A stretch of 60,000 bases of DNA from Bolinopsis microptera. Taxonomy: Eukaryota; Ctenophora; Tentaculata; Lobata; Bolinopsidae. The stretch spans positions 12,998,169 to 13,058,168 of the forward strand of contig NC_087072.1 in NCBI RefSeq assembly GCF_026151205.1. The letters are read 5' to 3'. The stretch's first letter is position 1. Each line of letters opens with the position of its first letter. Shown here one piece after another: positions 31,611 to 44,582 of the stretch. The notes beneath the pieces were generated by a model. That model was not told where the DNA came from and searched no databases. It saw nothing but the letters and a program-made list of their open reading frames with translations. The translations under genes were made by a program, and so were the position numbers.

Positions 31611-32667
31611 GTTCAAGACCATGTGCACTTATTTCTACATCGCGCGCGATACGTGTGTGCGTGATTACATGAAATCTTACCGCGCCCTACGCCAAGTAGA
31701 CGAAAAGCGTGGTCGAAGAGCGAGAGTCGGTACAATAAATAAAACGAGAGTTGGTACATTTAACTGGCATTTTTTAACCGTGGTACAATCAGAATTGCAT
31801 ACAGCCGACACAGGATGAGGGGGGGGGGGGGCAATGACTACTGATGGAGATTTTTGAGCACCAATGGGGACGAAAATCATAGGGACTGAAGGTCAAATCG
31901 CTGGTGAAATTTTCCATTTGTCCCCATAAGTACCCAAAGTTTTGGCGAGTTTTATGTAGTTTTGATATTATCTTTTATTAAATGACTTCTAAAGGAGACT
32001 TTTGGGTACCAATGGGGGCTAAAAATCTTGGAGACTTGAGGTTAAATTGCTGGCGAAATTCTGCACTTGTCCCCAAAGTACCCAAAGTCATTGGCTCCCC
32101 CCCCCCTCCCCCGGGTGAGGTGACGGAGAAAAATAAACTGAGCTCAAGGCTACATTTCCAGATATCCCGCCAGGGCACCGTCGCTCATGCTGCAAAGTGT
32201 GTTGAGAGATGCCCACGTCATCACACGTAAACTGTGTCACGAATACCTGAAATGCAGACGTGCATCAAGAACAAACATAACTCTGATCTATATTTTTCAT
32301 AAAACTTTCAGGATTTGCCAATGAGGGAAAAGACAGCACTGTCCGAGAAGCTAGAAATGCATGAATCATAGGTGACATGGATAGGGGTAAGAAGTTTTTA
32401 AAAAACATGAAAATTGTGAAAGGAAAAGAAGTAGAAATGAGAAAGGGTAGATTTAAAATGTTTGAGAATCGATTTTGTGCTGAAGAACTCCGTCCGCAGG
32501 ACGGGCTTCCGGCTACTTATGATAATTCGAATAAATTTGAGATTCAAACAAGCTACGAATACGAATGCTTATAGCAGTGGCAAGCTCGTGGCAAGCTCTT
32601 GTTTGCTGCGCATTGGCTGCAATGTATAACCGCAGTATGAACTGTCAAAATATTTGAATTTGCTTAC

Positions 32668-32904
32668 CTAGTGGCTTTGTTTGATAAAGCATACATACTT
32701 TATATACCGATAAATCAATAACTCCTTTTGATTCTTCGGTTTGAGAATTGTGCGGTCACACATCTCTGCAATGTCTGAAAAGGTGGCAGGGAAGTATTGA
32801 AACTTACTTAACACTATATTTACAGTTAAACCTTGAACTACTATAACTAGGGCAGTAGGAAACGCCAAAAAGTAGATCATCTGACTAAAACAACTTAACT
32901 TCAT
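32668..32904 (-). CDS. Unrecognised 78-codon frame with hydrophobic leader (left arm)
   Basis: The ATG-started frame opens with MKLSCFSQMIYFLAFPTALV, which looks like a signal peptide, followed by a mixed hydrophilic region. The right arm has the same frame (46,295-46,531) with one residue change (Gly to Asp). I recognise no family. It could be an exon of a captured gene or chance; length and composition alone do not prove coding. Confidence 0.2.
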   Translation of the reverse strand: MKLSCFSQMIYFLAFPTALVIVVQGLTVNIVLSKFQYFPATFSDIAEMCDRTILKPKNQKELLIYRYIKYVCFIKQSH

Positions 32905-34690
32905 CCAAGAGTCTAGTTAGCAGCATTGTAGCGATAAGATACCACCATAGTTTGAGCTGTCGACACTGAAATAAAACAAACAATTTACTTTTCACTACTG
33001 CAGGGGAATGCATGTAACATATAAAGAATAAAGATATAATATATTGTATGTTTTTCATCGTGGCCTCAGGGGAGAAGGGCAGCTCGAAAAACCGAAAAAA
33101 GTCTAAAAAACCGTGTTGGAGCTGGTGAGTTAAAGCTACCGATCTCGATCGTGAGAGTCAGATGATCAGATCGCATGTAACGTGAGTTTCGCCCGCCTGA
33201 ATAAGGCAACATGAAATCATATTGCTGGTGACAGGTCTCGACCAAGATGTAAAATAAAGATACCCCAAATTTGTTATTTTTAAGCCGATTCACATCGACC
33301 CAAGTCTCTGCTTTGACCCTAAATGCTCAAACTTCGTTAATAGATTGGAAAATCGTGTTATGCTTGTTACTAATAACTGTTGTTTGTGAGAGGACATCTC
33401 GATTTCCCGGATCAGAGGATCACACCAATGAGGGGTTGATTGTGCATGTGTGAACTTGACTAAATTTTCAAATTGCCCGATTTTTTTTCAGTAGGTCACA
33501 TTACTCGTGACGTGCAAATGTATCTTTTGTCTTTTAATAGGTCAAGCTCAGAGCTTTAAAGCTTTAAAGACTTCTCCGTGACAAAGACGGCCGACATATA
33601 TCTTTACTCCAGGAAAAGTCAGAACTCTTTCCACACCACATTCTTAAATGTACACGACAGCAGAACGACGATGTAGCCCCACGCCGCAGTAAACTTTAAA
33701 TTTCTGACCCGGAACGAGCCCAGCAACTGTAGACAGCTGCGTGAGCTATGTACGGTTAGCAGATTTAAGAGCTTATGCAATAAGCAGTCACCGTTCACTC
33801 TCATTTTTGACTTTTCTTCTTTTGAACAACAAATGTCCATTGAATGATGCCAAGCTAAGCGATTATGATTAGAAAAGTACCGTGATTTACACTGATGGCT
33901 CATACAAGGACTTGTTGGACTTCGTGAATTTGGAGGACCTGCAGCTGTAATCAGTACTTCACTACCAGATGTGCGAGGCCGAGGTTCCCGTTTGACAACA
34001 TTACAAGTGGACCACCCAGGCCGGGATGATCACGCGCTAGTTGACATGAGATCTGATTCTCCCGGGAAAATTGGGCGAGATGACCGGTGTCCTGTCAGAG
34101 GTCACAGATACAAGGATACAAAAATATAAATATTTTATTGTACAATTACAATAGTCGTATAAACTTGACAAATTCGCCTACCATCACGTGACCCTCGTCA
34201 ACGAGCAAGTGAAAAATGTGTTCACAGCATTTATATTATACGGTAACTACACCATAGATTGACAAGCTAAGCGTACAGAAAAACGTCCAACTCCGGACTA
34301 TAATAAAACTCCGGTATAATAGCGTTTTTGACGGAGCAATTTAATGGCCTGGAGTAGGAAACTTTGTTGACCGGAATAAATTGATCCGAAAGGCGAAAGA
34401 TACATATGAGAGGCCATCATAAGATGGTACCAAAATATCTCTGTGAAAAGTCCTTTTTACTTTTTTAAGCGTCAAAAGTCGGTGCACTTACTTTATCCAT
34501 CGAAAAAAGGCATCCCCTGGTGGCTCGTAAAGTATCGATTTTAGCTGTCTAGTAGCCATCTTCTGTGCTCTCTGGCAGTCTAAGAAGAAACATTATATAC
34601 GACTCTATACAAATAATCTTATTATAAAACAGGATCATACATAGTTAATAGAACTCCATTAAGAAAACATCTTAACTACGTAATCTGTGC

Positions 34691-34840
34691 CTAGTACAAC
34701 AGTTTCCAACACTTCCTACAGCTAGCAATATCCCTTATTTCATTTAAATCACTCAAATTTCTAAGTTCTAAGTTTCTATATTTAAGGTCATCAACAAGCA
34801 TATTTGATATAAGTTTGTATTAGGTCTACCAACACGCCCT
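34691..34840 (-). pseudogene. RT C-terminal relic in left arm
   Basis: With one frameshift, the minus strand reads a C-terminal tail starting GRVGRPNTNLYQI and continuing DLKYRNLELRNLSDL to a WKLLY end. It resembles the tail of the LINE at 44,583-45,808 (GRRGRPQSNLF... RYWRNLQ). It is an old relic, mirrored at 43,128-43,277. Confidence 0.65.
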
Positions 34841-35879
34841 TTAAATTTACCACTACTATTTAACACAAATTTCTCTTTGTGATGAAAAAGTTTAAAGAAG
34901 CTTTACAACTTAACTCAAACTAATGCTTCTGTCTGTCTGCTGCATTTGAGTTTATTTCTAAATGATTCGCAGCTTTCGGTAGCTCCATGTTCAGCCCACC
35001 ATGCCTGAAAAAATTTGGTTCACAATAACTTTGGTTCCCATAAATATTATGGTTACCATAATATAAGTCACAAATTTTGTTAATTTCAAGTCAACAACAA
35101 TATTAGTCGTATTTTTAAGACCATTTTTCCATATCATTTAATTTTTTAAATTTATTCAGCTAGCTTTTTTGACTAAAATATTTTCGATCTGGGAAATTAT
35201 TTAAAGACGAGTCAACATTACATACATCAATTACATAGCATCACATACATTTACCTATAACACGCAGTAGCGACTTGTATAAATTTAACGATACTTAAAT
35301 TCGTTAAATCATATATCATGTATATGCTCTGCTGAAATTTTAGTCTCCTTTAAAATAAGTCCTCCCATGAAATTTAGTTTACAACAATTTTAGGCAATTG
35401 TTTGACTTAATTTATGGTATAATAGATTTTTCGTTCCTGAGGAAAGGGAATTTCGGCGGATATAGTAACACCAGAAAATATTGGTTTATGTAAATTGAGT
35501 TTACGTTGTTTATCAATGATTCGAGGGCACTGCAACGAGAATTAGAACAATTAATCAAAAATTACTGCCTAAACATTTAATGAGCAAAACCTAACGAGCT
35601 TAACCTCTGTCACTCTTTTTCGGAGATTCAATATCATTTGACACAACTCTATGGATTAACTATATGATTTTTTAAAATAGGAAAACTAATCTGGTTGTAT
35701 CCTAGCAGAACTGATTATTATATACGTTAAGAACAGTGTCAGCTGGAATATTCAAGTAAGGTCATTTGTGTGCTTTCTTTTACAACAGAAACAAGGAATT
35801 GAAATATCATTGTAAACTAAAACTGACAAGGGTAATCATAACATAACATTGTGCTCACAGTGTCACTCCATTCCTGAAA

Positions 35880-36200
35880 AAAGCCCATTTTCTTCCAATA
35901 AGACAACAAATAGAGTATAAGATTGCTCTAACCGTGTTCAAATGTGTCAACAACGTAGCTCCAAATTATATCACCAAATGCATCAACATTAAGAGTCAAC
36001 CTGTACGTGTACTACGGACTGAACAAGACTATTTCCTCCTAAATGTTCCTACTGTTTCAAATTATAGTAAAACTGAGAGAAGCTTTAGTTACTGTGGACC
36101 CTTTGTTTGGAATCAGCTTCCTTAGCAATTGAGAACATTAACCGATATCGTCTTGTTTAAAAAGAGAATAAATACGCATCTCTTTGAAAAAGCATTCATA
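35880..36200 (+). pseudogene. CR1-like LINE C-terminal relic, left arm
   Basis: Read with tolerance for stops, this encodes the end of a CR1/Jockey-group RT: an FKCVNNVAPNYI segment, VLRTEQDYFLLNVP, SFSYCGPFVWNQLP and a LFKKRINTHLF tail. The open part is 35,934-36,125; a stop follows NQLP. Upstream RT motifs are missing. Confidence 0.75.
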
Positions 36201-37389
36201 TAAGTAGCATATAATAACTTTCTCATAAAACCCAAACTTCATAAAAATAAGTTCTAATGTACATATTCATGAGTCGCTTTAGATGGCTTGAACTGAATCT
36301 TTACTTAGCTGTCATTAGTTTAGTGCTCAGTGTCAACAAGAATTGTCATTATATTTTCCCTGTGATAATATTCAATTTCAAGTCAATATATCATAGTTAT
36401 TGAATGCCTATATATATCCTGAAGTTAGGACTATGATTTGACCTGCCCATCCCCTAATTTTGGAAGTTTATATGCTCCTATCGTGAAAATGAGGTTAATT
36501 GAATGAAGGCTTTCATGTTATTCTGTATTATCACGTCATCTTACATCACATTATCAGGTCCAGTATATCCATAATTAAGACACCAATTGAATAATGAATG
36601 TGAATTTGTTTAGAGAATAAAATTTAGGTCGAAAATTTTGATCCTTCCCCCCCCCCCCCCCCCGCCCCCCTCTGGCCTTATTTCATTAAATCCATAACAC
36701 CTGATCTTGAAGTTACTCACAAGGCGAGGAACATCCTAGCCTGTCCAGCATCTGGGAGGTCTACACAGGAAACAGTAGCTCATTTAGCTCTAGGTCACCA
36801 GGCTGTGACAGTAGTCTTGATGTCCATTGTCCAACCAGTTCTGCGATTTACAGGTAACATCTAGGTAAATGAAATGAAATAATGAAATGAAATAAGAATA
36901 AGATTAAGTTGAATGTGCTTATGATGGGACCCCGGAGGGCAAGATCAGGTTATAATACTTGAATGACAACCCAAAAATAGGAAGAGATCAAGAGGCAGGT
37001 CTATAGGAAGAGCTTAAATGTAGTAGAAATGTTACCTACCCTCCGAAGATGTATAAGTAAAGTAATAAAACAGCTCGCGCAGACTAATCTTTTTGGATGG
37101 AGATCTCGCTAGAGTAACATGTTACTTGGTTCAATCCAATAACATATAAAATTAAAGAGTTTAAGAGTCCAAAATAGGAATTTAACACAAATATATATTA
37201 AATTCATTCACTGCAACAATCACTCCATAAAATCATGTAGGAGTATTGATAAGATTGAGTTCCAGATCACCTATATTGCTGTGGATGCTAAAATCCTGAC
37301 ACCTCTATAACCCCTAAAAGAAACTATACATGTCATGGGTAATGGATATCATTAGTAGGTAGTTATTGCAAACAGAGTGCTACCAAGTG

Positions 37390-38430
37390 CCACGTCTTAT
37401 GATTTTCTAGAAATCAGAAACAAAAAGTAAAACTCTAATCAAAATGCTGAGCAGGATGAAGCAAAGACTTGAAGAAAAACTAAGAGACAACCAGAATGGC
37501 TTCAGACCTGGTTGCTCTACAACTTCGCACATTCTTGTTCTGTGAAGAATTATATAGGGTCTAAAGAGTGTGAAGGCCACTATGATGTTTATAGATTTTA
37601 ATAAAGCCTTTGACAGTGTACATAAAGGTTTGCTTATTAAGATACTTAAAGCAAATGGTATACCAGAATACATAGTGCGATTGATCTACACAAACACAGT
37701 GGCTTAAGTAATCACAACTGCAGATGGTATTACAGGGGTCTTCGAAGTCCTGGTAGGATCAGGATTCGGGAGTACTGCAAAGAGACACCTCATACTTGTT
37801 CATCATCGTGATTGACTATATCATGACAGTGGCTATAGATGATGACTCAGACTCTGGGTTCACTCTTAAGCCTGCACAGGGTGTAGATGGATTTGTGCTG
37901 AAAATATCGCATATGTCAAATTCTCAGATGATGGTGCCCTTATCACTGATATAATTGAATGGGGCAAAACTACTCCTGGACAGGCTATAGGAAGCAGCAA
38001 AAAGTGTGGGGTTAGTCTTGAACAACTCTAAAACAAATCTCATGACTCTAAACACTACAGAGGAAAGTAGACTTTAAAGCTGTTCTGGAAACCAGCTGGA
38101 AAACGTACCTTGGGGGCATAGATATCAACAACTGAGAGAGACTTTAGAGAGACTTTTCAAGAGCAACTATGAAGATCCAAGAGCGTAGGATGCAACTAGC
38201 TTTGCCATATACACTGCCACCTTGAACTAGTTGCTAAGTGTGGGGTACTTAATGAACCTAACCATGGTGTGCTGAGCAGGGGAAGAACAGTCATAACTTA
38301 TGTTGATAGCCTAAGGGCTGATACGGGTTTGAGTAACACTGGAGAAATCACGGGACTTATGGAGGATAGAAATCTATCGAGACAGTGCATCAATACTCGG
38401 ACGCTGAAGCCTAAATTAAGAGAAGTTTAA
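37390..38430 (+). pseudogene. Degenerate non-LTR reverse transcriptase, left arm
   Basis: The plus strand reads NQNGFRPGCSTTSHILVL, then after two stops FIDFNKAFDSVHKGLL (RT motif A). Further on come an IIVIDYIM segment, an FSDDGALITD box in place of F/YADD, KTNLMTLNT, and near the end YVDSLRADTG with a RxCINTRTLK tail. Several stops and frameshifts make it a pseudogene. It belongs to an RTE-like or related family (inferred) and differs from the LINE at 44,583-45,808. Confidence 0.72.
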
Positions 38431-38903
38431 AAGTTCACAATCATAATTATTATTTAAAATTGCCTCTAATAGCTACTGATAATCAGCTTGATAGTCGTCT
38501 TCCAGCCAGTTTATCAGAAATAAATAAAATGCAGAACCTAACAAAAGGACTAAAATAACTCCAAGATATATTTCATGAAAATTACTAAATTTGCATTGGC
38601 GCTCGATTCCAAAGGATTTTTGTTAATGATGCGTTGACAAAATGCGCGGCGCGCAAAAATTATCATTTGAAATTGTTTGTTGTTCAAACATATTTCATAA
38701 AATAATCTGTAATATATAGTTCTAATAGTGTATAAAAAAGAATAATCTCAAAATATAACACTAAACAGAGCAAAAACGAGGATCGCGCAAAAATCATATC
38801 TATTTTGACAATTTCCGGGATTTTGAACAGGAACCATGTTTATACATATAGTATAATTAACAAAATACTCAAACCGTTAATTTATTGATCCATAAATTTT
38901 TAA

Positions 38904-38963
38904 ATTCTTTATATTTTCGTATATAAAATTATTTTTGCAAACTATTGACCGGGGACTCTACAA
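38904..38963. other. 60-bp spacer at the palindrome centre
   Basis: AT-rich, non-palindromic sequence between the arms. The adjoining 100 bp or so on each side pair at only about 80% while sequence further out pairs at about 99%. Confidence 0.8.
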
Positions 38964-39428
38964 TTAAAAATTTATGGATCAAGATTTTAATGGTTTGCGT
39001 ATTTTGTTTACATATATTTAAATGGTTCCTATTTAAAATCGCGGAAATTGTCAAAATAGATATAATTTTTGCGCGATCCTCGTTTTTGCTCTGTTTAGTG
39101 TTATATTTTGAGATTATTCTTTTTTATACACTATTAGAACTATATATTACAGATTATTTTATGAAATATGTTTGAACAACAAACAATTTCAAATGATAAT
39201 TTTTGCGCGCCGCGCATTTTGTCAACGCATCATTAACAAAAATTCTTTGGAATCGAGCGCCAATGCAAATTTAGTAATTTTCATGAAATATATCTTGGAG
39301 TTATTTTAGTCCTTTTGTTAGGTTCTGCATTTTATTTATTTCTGATAAACTGGCTGGAAGACGACTATCAAGCTGATTATCAGTAGCTATTAGAGGCAAT
39401 TTTAAATAATAATTATGATTGTGAACTT

Positions 39429-40565
39429 TTAAACTTCTCTTAATTTAGGCTTCAGCGTCCGAGTATTGATGCACTGTCTCGATAGATTTCTATCCTCCAT
39501 AAGTCCCGTGATTTCTCCAGTGTTACTCAAACCCGTATCAGCCCTTAAGCTATCAACATAAGTTATGACTGTTCTTCCCCTGCTCAGCACACCATGGTTA
39601 GGTTCATTAAGTACCCCACACTTAGCAACTAGTTCAAGGTGCCAGTGTATATGGCAAAGCTAGTTGCATCCTACGCTCTTGGATCTTCATAGTTGCTCTT
39701 GAAAAGTCTCTCTAAAGTCTCTCTCAGTTGTTGATATCTATGCCCCCAAGGTACGTTTTCCAGCTGGTTTCCAGAACAGCTTTAAAGTCTACTTTCCTCT
39801 GTAGTGTTTAGAGTCATGAGATTTGTTTTAGAGTTGTTCAAGACTAACCCCACACTTTTTGCTGCTTCCTATAGCCTGTCCAGGAGTAGTTTTGCCCCAT
39901 TCAATTATATCAGTGATAAGGGCACCATCATCTGAGAATTTGACATATGCGATATTTTCAGCACAAATCCATCTACACCCTGTGCAGGCTTAAGAGTGAA
40001 CCCAAAGTCTGAGTCATCATCTATAGCCACTGTCATGATATAGTCAATCACGATGATGAACAAGTATGAGGTGTCTCTTTGCAGTACTCCCGAATCCTGA
40101 TCCTACCAGGACTTCGAAGACCCCTGTAATACCATCTATTCTGGTATACCATTTGCTTTAAGTATCTTAATAACTCTGACTTACTTGACTTAAGGCGGCT
40201 TCAGCGTCCGAGTATTGATGCGCTGTCTCCATAAAACTCTATCCGCCATAAGTCCGCCCATTTCTCCAGTGTCGTTGAGACCCGTGTCAGCTCGTAGGCT
40301 ATCAACATAAGTCATGGCTGGTCTTAATAAGCAAACCTTTATGTACACTGTCAAAGGCTTTATTAAAATCTATAAACATCATAGTGGCCTTCACACTCAT
40401 GGCCTTTAGACCCTATATAATTCTTCACAGAACAAGAATGTGCGAAGTTGTAGAGCAACCAGGTCTGAAGCCATTCTGGTTGTCTCTTAGTTTTTCTTCA
40501 AGTCTTTGCTTCATCCTGCTCAGCATTTTGATTAGAGTTTTACTTTTTGTTTCTGATTTCTAGAA
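39429..40565 (-). pseudogene. Degenerate non-LTR reverse transcriptase, right arm
   Basis: Mirror of 37,390-38,430, interrupted near 40,140-40,330. About 52 bp are lost there and a second, diverged copy of the tail region (compare 39,449-39,590) is inserted, followed by repetition of TCTTAATAA. Confidence 0.7.
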
Positions 40566-41766
40566 AATCATAAGACGTGGCACTTGGTAGCACTCTGTTT
40601 GCAATAACTACCTACTAATGATATCCATTACCCATGACATGTATAGTTTCTTTTAGGGGTTATAGAGGTGTCAGGATTTTAGCATCCACAGCAATATAGG
40701 TGATCTGGAACTCAATCTTATCAATACTCCTACATGATTTTATGGAGTGATTGTTGCAGTGAATGAATTTAATATATATTTGTGTTAAATTCCTATTTTG
40801 GACTCTTAAACTCTTTAATTTTATATGTTATTGGATTGAACCAAGTAACATGTTACTCTAGCGAGATCTCCATCCAAAAAGATTAGTCTGCGCGAGCTGT
40901 TTTATTACTTTACTTATACATCTTCGGAGGGTAGGTAACATTTCTACTACATTTAAGCTCTTCCTATAGACCTGCCTCTTGATCTCTTCCTATTTTTGGG
41001 TTGTCATTCAAGTATTATAACCTGATCTTGCCCTCCGGGGTCCCATCATAAGCACATTCAACTTAATCTTATTCTTATTTCATTTCATTATTTCATTTCA
41101 TTTACCTAGATGTTACCTGTAAATCGCAGAACTGGTTGGACAATGGACATCAAGACTACTGTCACAGCCTGGTGACCTAGAGCTAAATGAGCTACTGTTT
41201 CCTGTGTAGACCTCCCAGATGCTGGACAGGCTAGGATGTTCCTCGCCTTGTGAGTAACTTCAAGATCAGGTGTTATGGATTTAATGAAATAAGGCCAGAG
41301 GGGGGCGGGGGGGGGGGGGGAAGGATCAAAATTTTCGACCTTAATTTTATTCTCTAAACAAATTCACATTCATTATTCAATTGGTGTCTTAATTATGGAT
41401 ATACTGGACCTGATAATGTGATGTAAGATGACGTGATAATACAGAATAACATGAAAGCCTTCATTCAATTAACCTCATTTTCACGATAGGAGCATATAAA
41501 CTTCCAAAATTAGGGGATGGGCAGGTCAAATCATAGTCCTAACTTCAGGATATATATAGGCATTCAATAACTATGATATATTGACTTGAAATTGAATATT
41601 ATCACAGGGAAAATATAATGACAATTCTTGTTGACACTGAGCACTAAACTAATGACAGCTAAGTAAAGATTCAGTTCAAGCCATCTAAAGCGACTCATGA
41701 ATATGTACATTAGAACTTATTTTTATGAAGTTTGGGTTTTATGAGAAAGTTATTATATGCTACTTA

Positions 41767-42087
41767 TATGAATGCTTTTTCAAAGAGATGCGTATTTATT
41801 CTCTTTTTAAACAAGACGATATCGGTTAATGTTCTCAATTGCTAAGGAAGCTGATTCCAAACAAAGGGTCCACAGTAACTAAAGCTTCTCTCAGTTTTAC
41901 TATAATTTGAAACAGTAGGAACATTTAGGAGGAAATAGTCTTGTTCAGTCCGTAGTACACGTACAGGTTGACTCTTAATGTTGATGCATTTGGTGATATA
42001 ATTTGGAGCTACGTTGTTGACACATTTGAACACGGTTAGAGCAATCTTATACTCTATTTGTTGTCTTATTGGAAGAAAATGGGCTTT
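41767..42087 (-). pseudogene. CR1-like LINE C-terminal relic, right arm
   Basis: Mirror copy of 35,880-36,200; the 63-codon frame (41,842-42,033) is identical at the protein level. Confidence 0.75.
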
Positions 42088-43127
42088 TTTCAGGAATGGA
42101 GTGACACTGTGAGCACAATGTTATGTTATGATTACCCTTGTCAGTTTTAGTTTACAATGATATTTCAATTCCTTGTTTCTGTTGTAAAAGAAAGCACACA
42201 AATGACCTTACTTGAATATTCCAGCTGACACTGTTCTTAACGTATATAATAATCAGTTCTGCTAGGATACAACCAGATTAGTTTTCCTATTTTAAAAAAT
42301 CATATAGTTAATCCATAGAGTTGTGTCAAATGATATTGAATCTCCGAAAAAGAGTGACAGAGGTTAAGCTCGTTAGGTTTTGCTCATTAAATGTTTAGGC
42401 AGTAATTTTTGATTAATTGTTCTAATTCTCGTTGCAGTGCCCTCGAATCATTGATAAACAACGTAAACTCAATTTACATAAACCAATATTTTCTGGTGTT
42501 ACTATATCCGCCGAAATTCCCTTTCCTCAGGAACGAAAAATCTATTATACCATAAATTAAGTCAAACAATTGCCTAAAATTGTTGTAAACTAAATTTCAT
42601 GGGAGGACTTATTTTAAAGGAGACTAAAATTTCAGCAGAGCATATACATGATATATGATTTAACGAATTTAAGTATCGTTAAATTTATACAAGTCGCTAC
42701 TGCGTGTTATAGGTAAATGTATGTGATGCTATGTAATTGATGTATGTAATGTTGACTCGTCTTTAAATAATTTCCCAGATCGAAAATATTTTAGTCAAAA
42801 AAGCTAGCTGAATAAATTTAAAAAAATTAAATGATATGGAAAAATGGTCTTAAAAATACGACTAATATTGTTGTTGACTTGAAATTAACAAAATTTGTGA
42901 CTTATATTATGGTAACCATAATATTTATGGGAACCAAAGTTATTGTGAACCAAATTTTTTCAGGCATGGTGGGCTGAACATGGAGCTACCGAAAGCTGCG
43001 AATCATTTAGAAATAAACTCAAATGCAGCAGACAGACAGAAGCATTAGTTTGAGTTAAGTTGTAAAGCTTCTTTAAACTTTTTCATCACAAAGAGAAATT
43101 TGTGTTAAATAGTAGTGGTAAATTTAA

Positions 43128-43277
43128 AGGGCGTGTTGGTAGACCTAATACAAACTTATATCAAATATGCTTGTTGATGACCTTAAATATAGAAACTTAG
43201 AACTTAGAAATTTGAGTGATTTAAATGAAATAAGGGATATTGCTAGCTGTAGGAAGTGTTGGAAACTGTTGTACTAG
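43128..43277 (+). pseudogene. RT C-terminal relic in right arm
   Basis: Mirror copy of 34,691-34,840 with the same frameshift, so the relic predates the duplication of the arms. Confidence 0.65.
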
Positions 43278-44582
43278 GCACAGATTACGTAGTTAAGATG
43301 TTTTCTTAATGGAGTTCTATTAACTATGTATGATCCTGTTTTATAATAAGATTATTTGTATAGAGTCGTATATAATGTTTCTTCTTAGACTGCCAGAGAG
43401 CACAGAAGATGGCTACTAGACAGCTAAAATCGATACTTTACGAGCCACCAGGGGATGCCTTTTTTCGATGGATAAAGTAAGTGCACCGACTTTTGACGCT
43501 TAAAAAAGTAAAAAGGACTTTTCACAGAGATATTTTGGTACCATCTTATGATGGCCTCTCATATGTATCTTTCGCCTTTCGGATCAATTTATTCCGGTCA
43601 ACAAAGTTTCCTACTCCAGGCCATTAAATTGCTCCGTCAAAAACGCTATTATACCGGAGTTTTATTATAGTCCGGAGTTGGACGTTTTTCTGTACGCTTA
43701 GCTTGTCAATCTATGGTGTAGTTACCGTATAATATAAATGCTGTGAACACATTTTTCACTTGCTCGTTGACGAGGGTCACGTGATGGTAGGCGAATTTGT
43801 CAAGTTTATACGACTATTGTAATTGTACAATAAAATATTTATATTTTTGTATCCTTGTATCTGTGACCTCTGACAGGACACCGGTCATCTCGCCCAATTT
43901 TCCCGGGAGAATCAGATCTCATGTCAACTAGCGCGTGATCATCCCGGCCTGGGTGGTCCACTTGTAATGTTGTCAAACGGGAACCTCGGCCTCGCACATC
44001 TGGTAGTGAAGTACTGATTACAGCTGCAGGTCCTCCAAATTCACGAAGTCCAACAAGTCCTTGTATGAGCCATCAGTGTAAATCACGGTACTTTTCTAAT
44101 CATAATCGCTTAGCTTGGCATCATTCAATGGACATTTGTTGTTCAAAAGAAGAAAAGTCAAAAATGAGAGTGAACGGTGACTGCTTATTGCATAAGCTCT
44201 TAAATCTGCTAACCGTACATAGCTCACGCAGCTGTCTACAGTTGCTGGGCTCGTTCCGGGTCAGAAATTTAAAGTTTACTGCGGCGTGGGGCTACATCGT
44301 CGTTCTGCTGTCGTGTACATTTAAGAATGTGGTGTGGAAAGAGTTCTGACTTTTCCTGGAGTAAAGATATATGTCGGCCGTCTTTGTCACGGAGAAGTCT
44401 TTAAAGCTTTAAAGCTCTAAGCTTGACCTATTAAAAGACAAAAGATACATTTGCACGTCACGAGTAATGTGACCTACTGAAAAAAAATCGGGCAATTTGA
44501 AAATTTAGTCAAGTTCACACATGCACAATCAACCCCTCATTGGTGTGATCCTCTGATCCGGGAAATCGAGATGTCCTCTCAC

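Larger units (their letters stand above)
31407..38903 (+). repeat. Left arm of the giant palindrome
   Basis: Features in order: terminal hairpin (CAGGAGGGTCAA at 31417-31428 pairing with 31446-31457), three 56-bp subterminal units, a diverged direct dimer around 31,830-32,100, a minus-strand RT C-terminal relic (34,691-34,840), a CR1 relic (35,880-36,200), a poly-C run (36,647-36,670), a second RT relic (37,390-38,430), and the diverged inner 105 bp (38,798-38,903). Short frames elsewhere in the arm are not recognised. Confidence 0.88.

Noticed and set aside
31498-31818. 106-codon frame and its mirror at 47,378-47,698
   Set aside because: It starts inside the 56-bp subterminal repeats (non-ATG part MLDPPAPPHG...), and identity between arms reflects the palindrome, not selection.
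33066-33293. 75-codon frame ending in an SPAPTRFFRLFSVFRAALLP-like tail, mirrored at 45,906-46,133
   Set aside because: No family could be assigned. Preservation in both arms is expected from the recent duplication, so it is not evidence of coding.
33865-33960. YTDGS motif (RNase H-like) on the plus strand of the left arm
   Set aside because: Five residues without the remaining RNase H motifs and with stops nearby; possibly a relic but not supportable.
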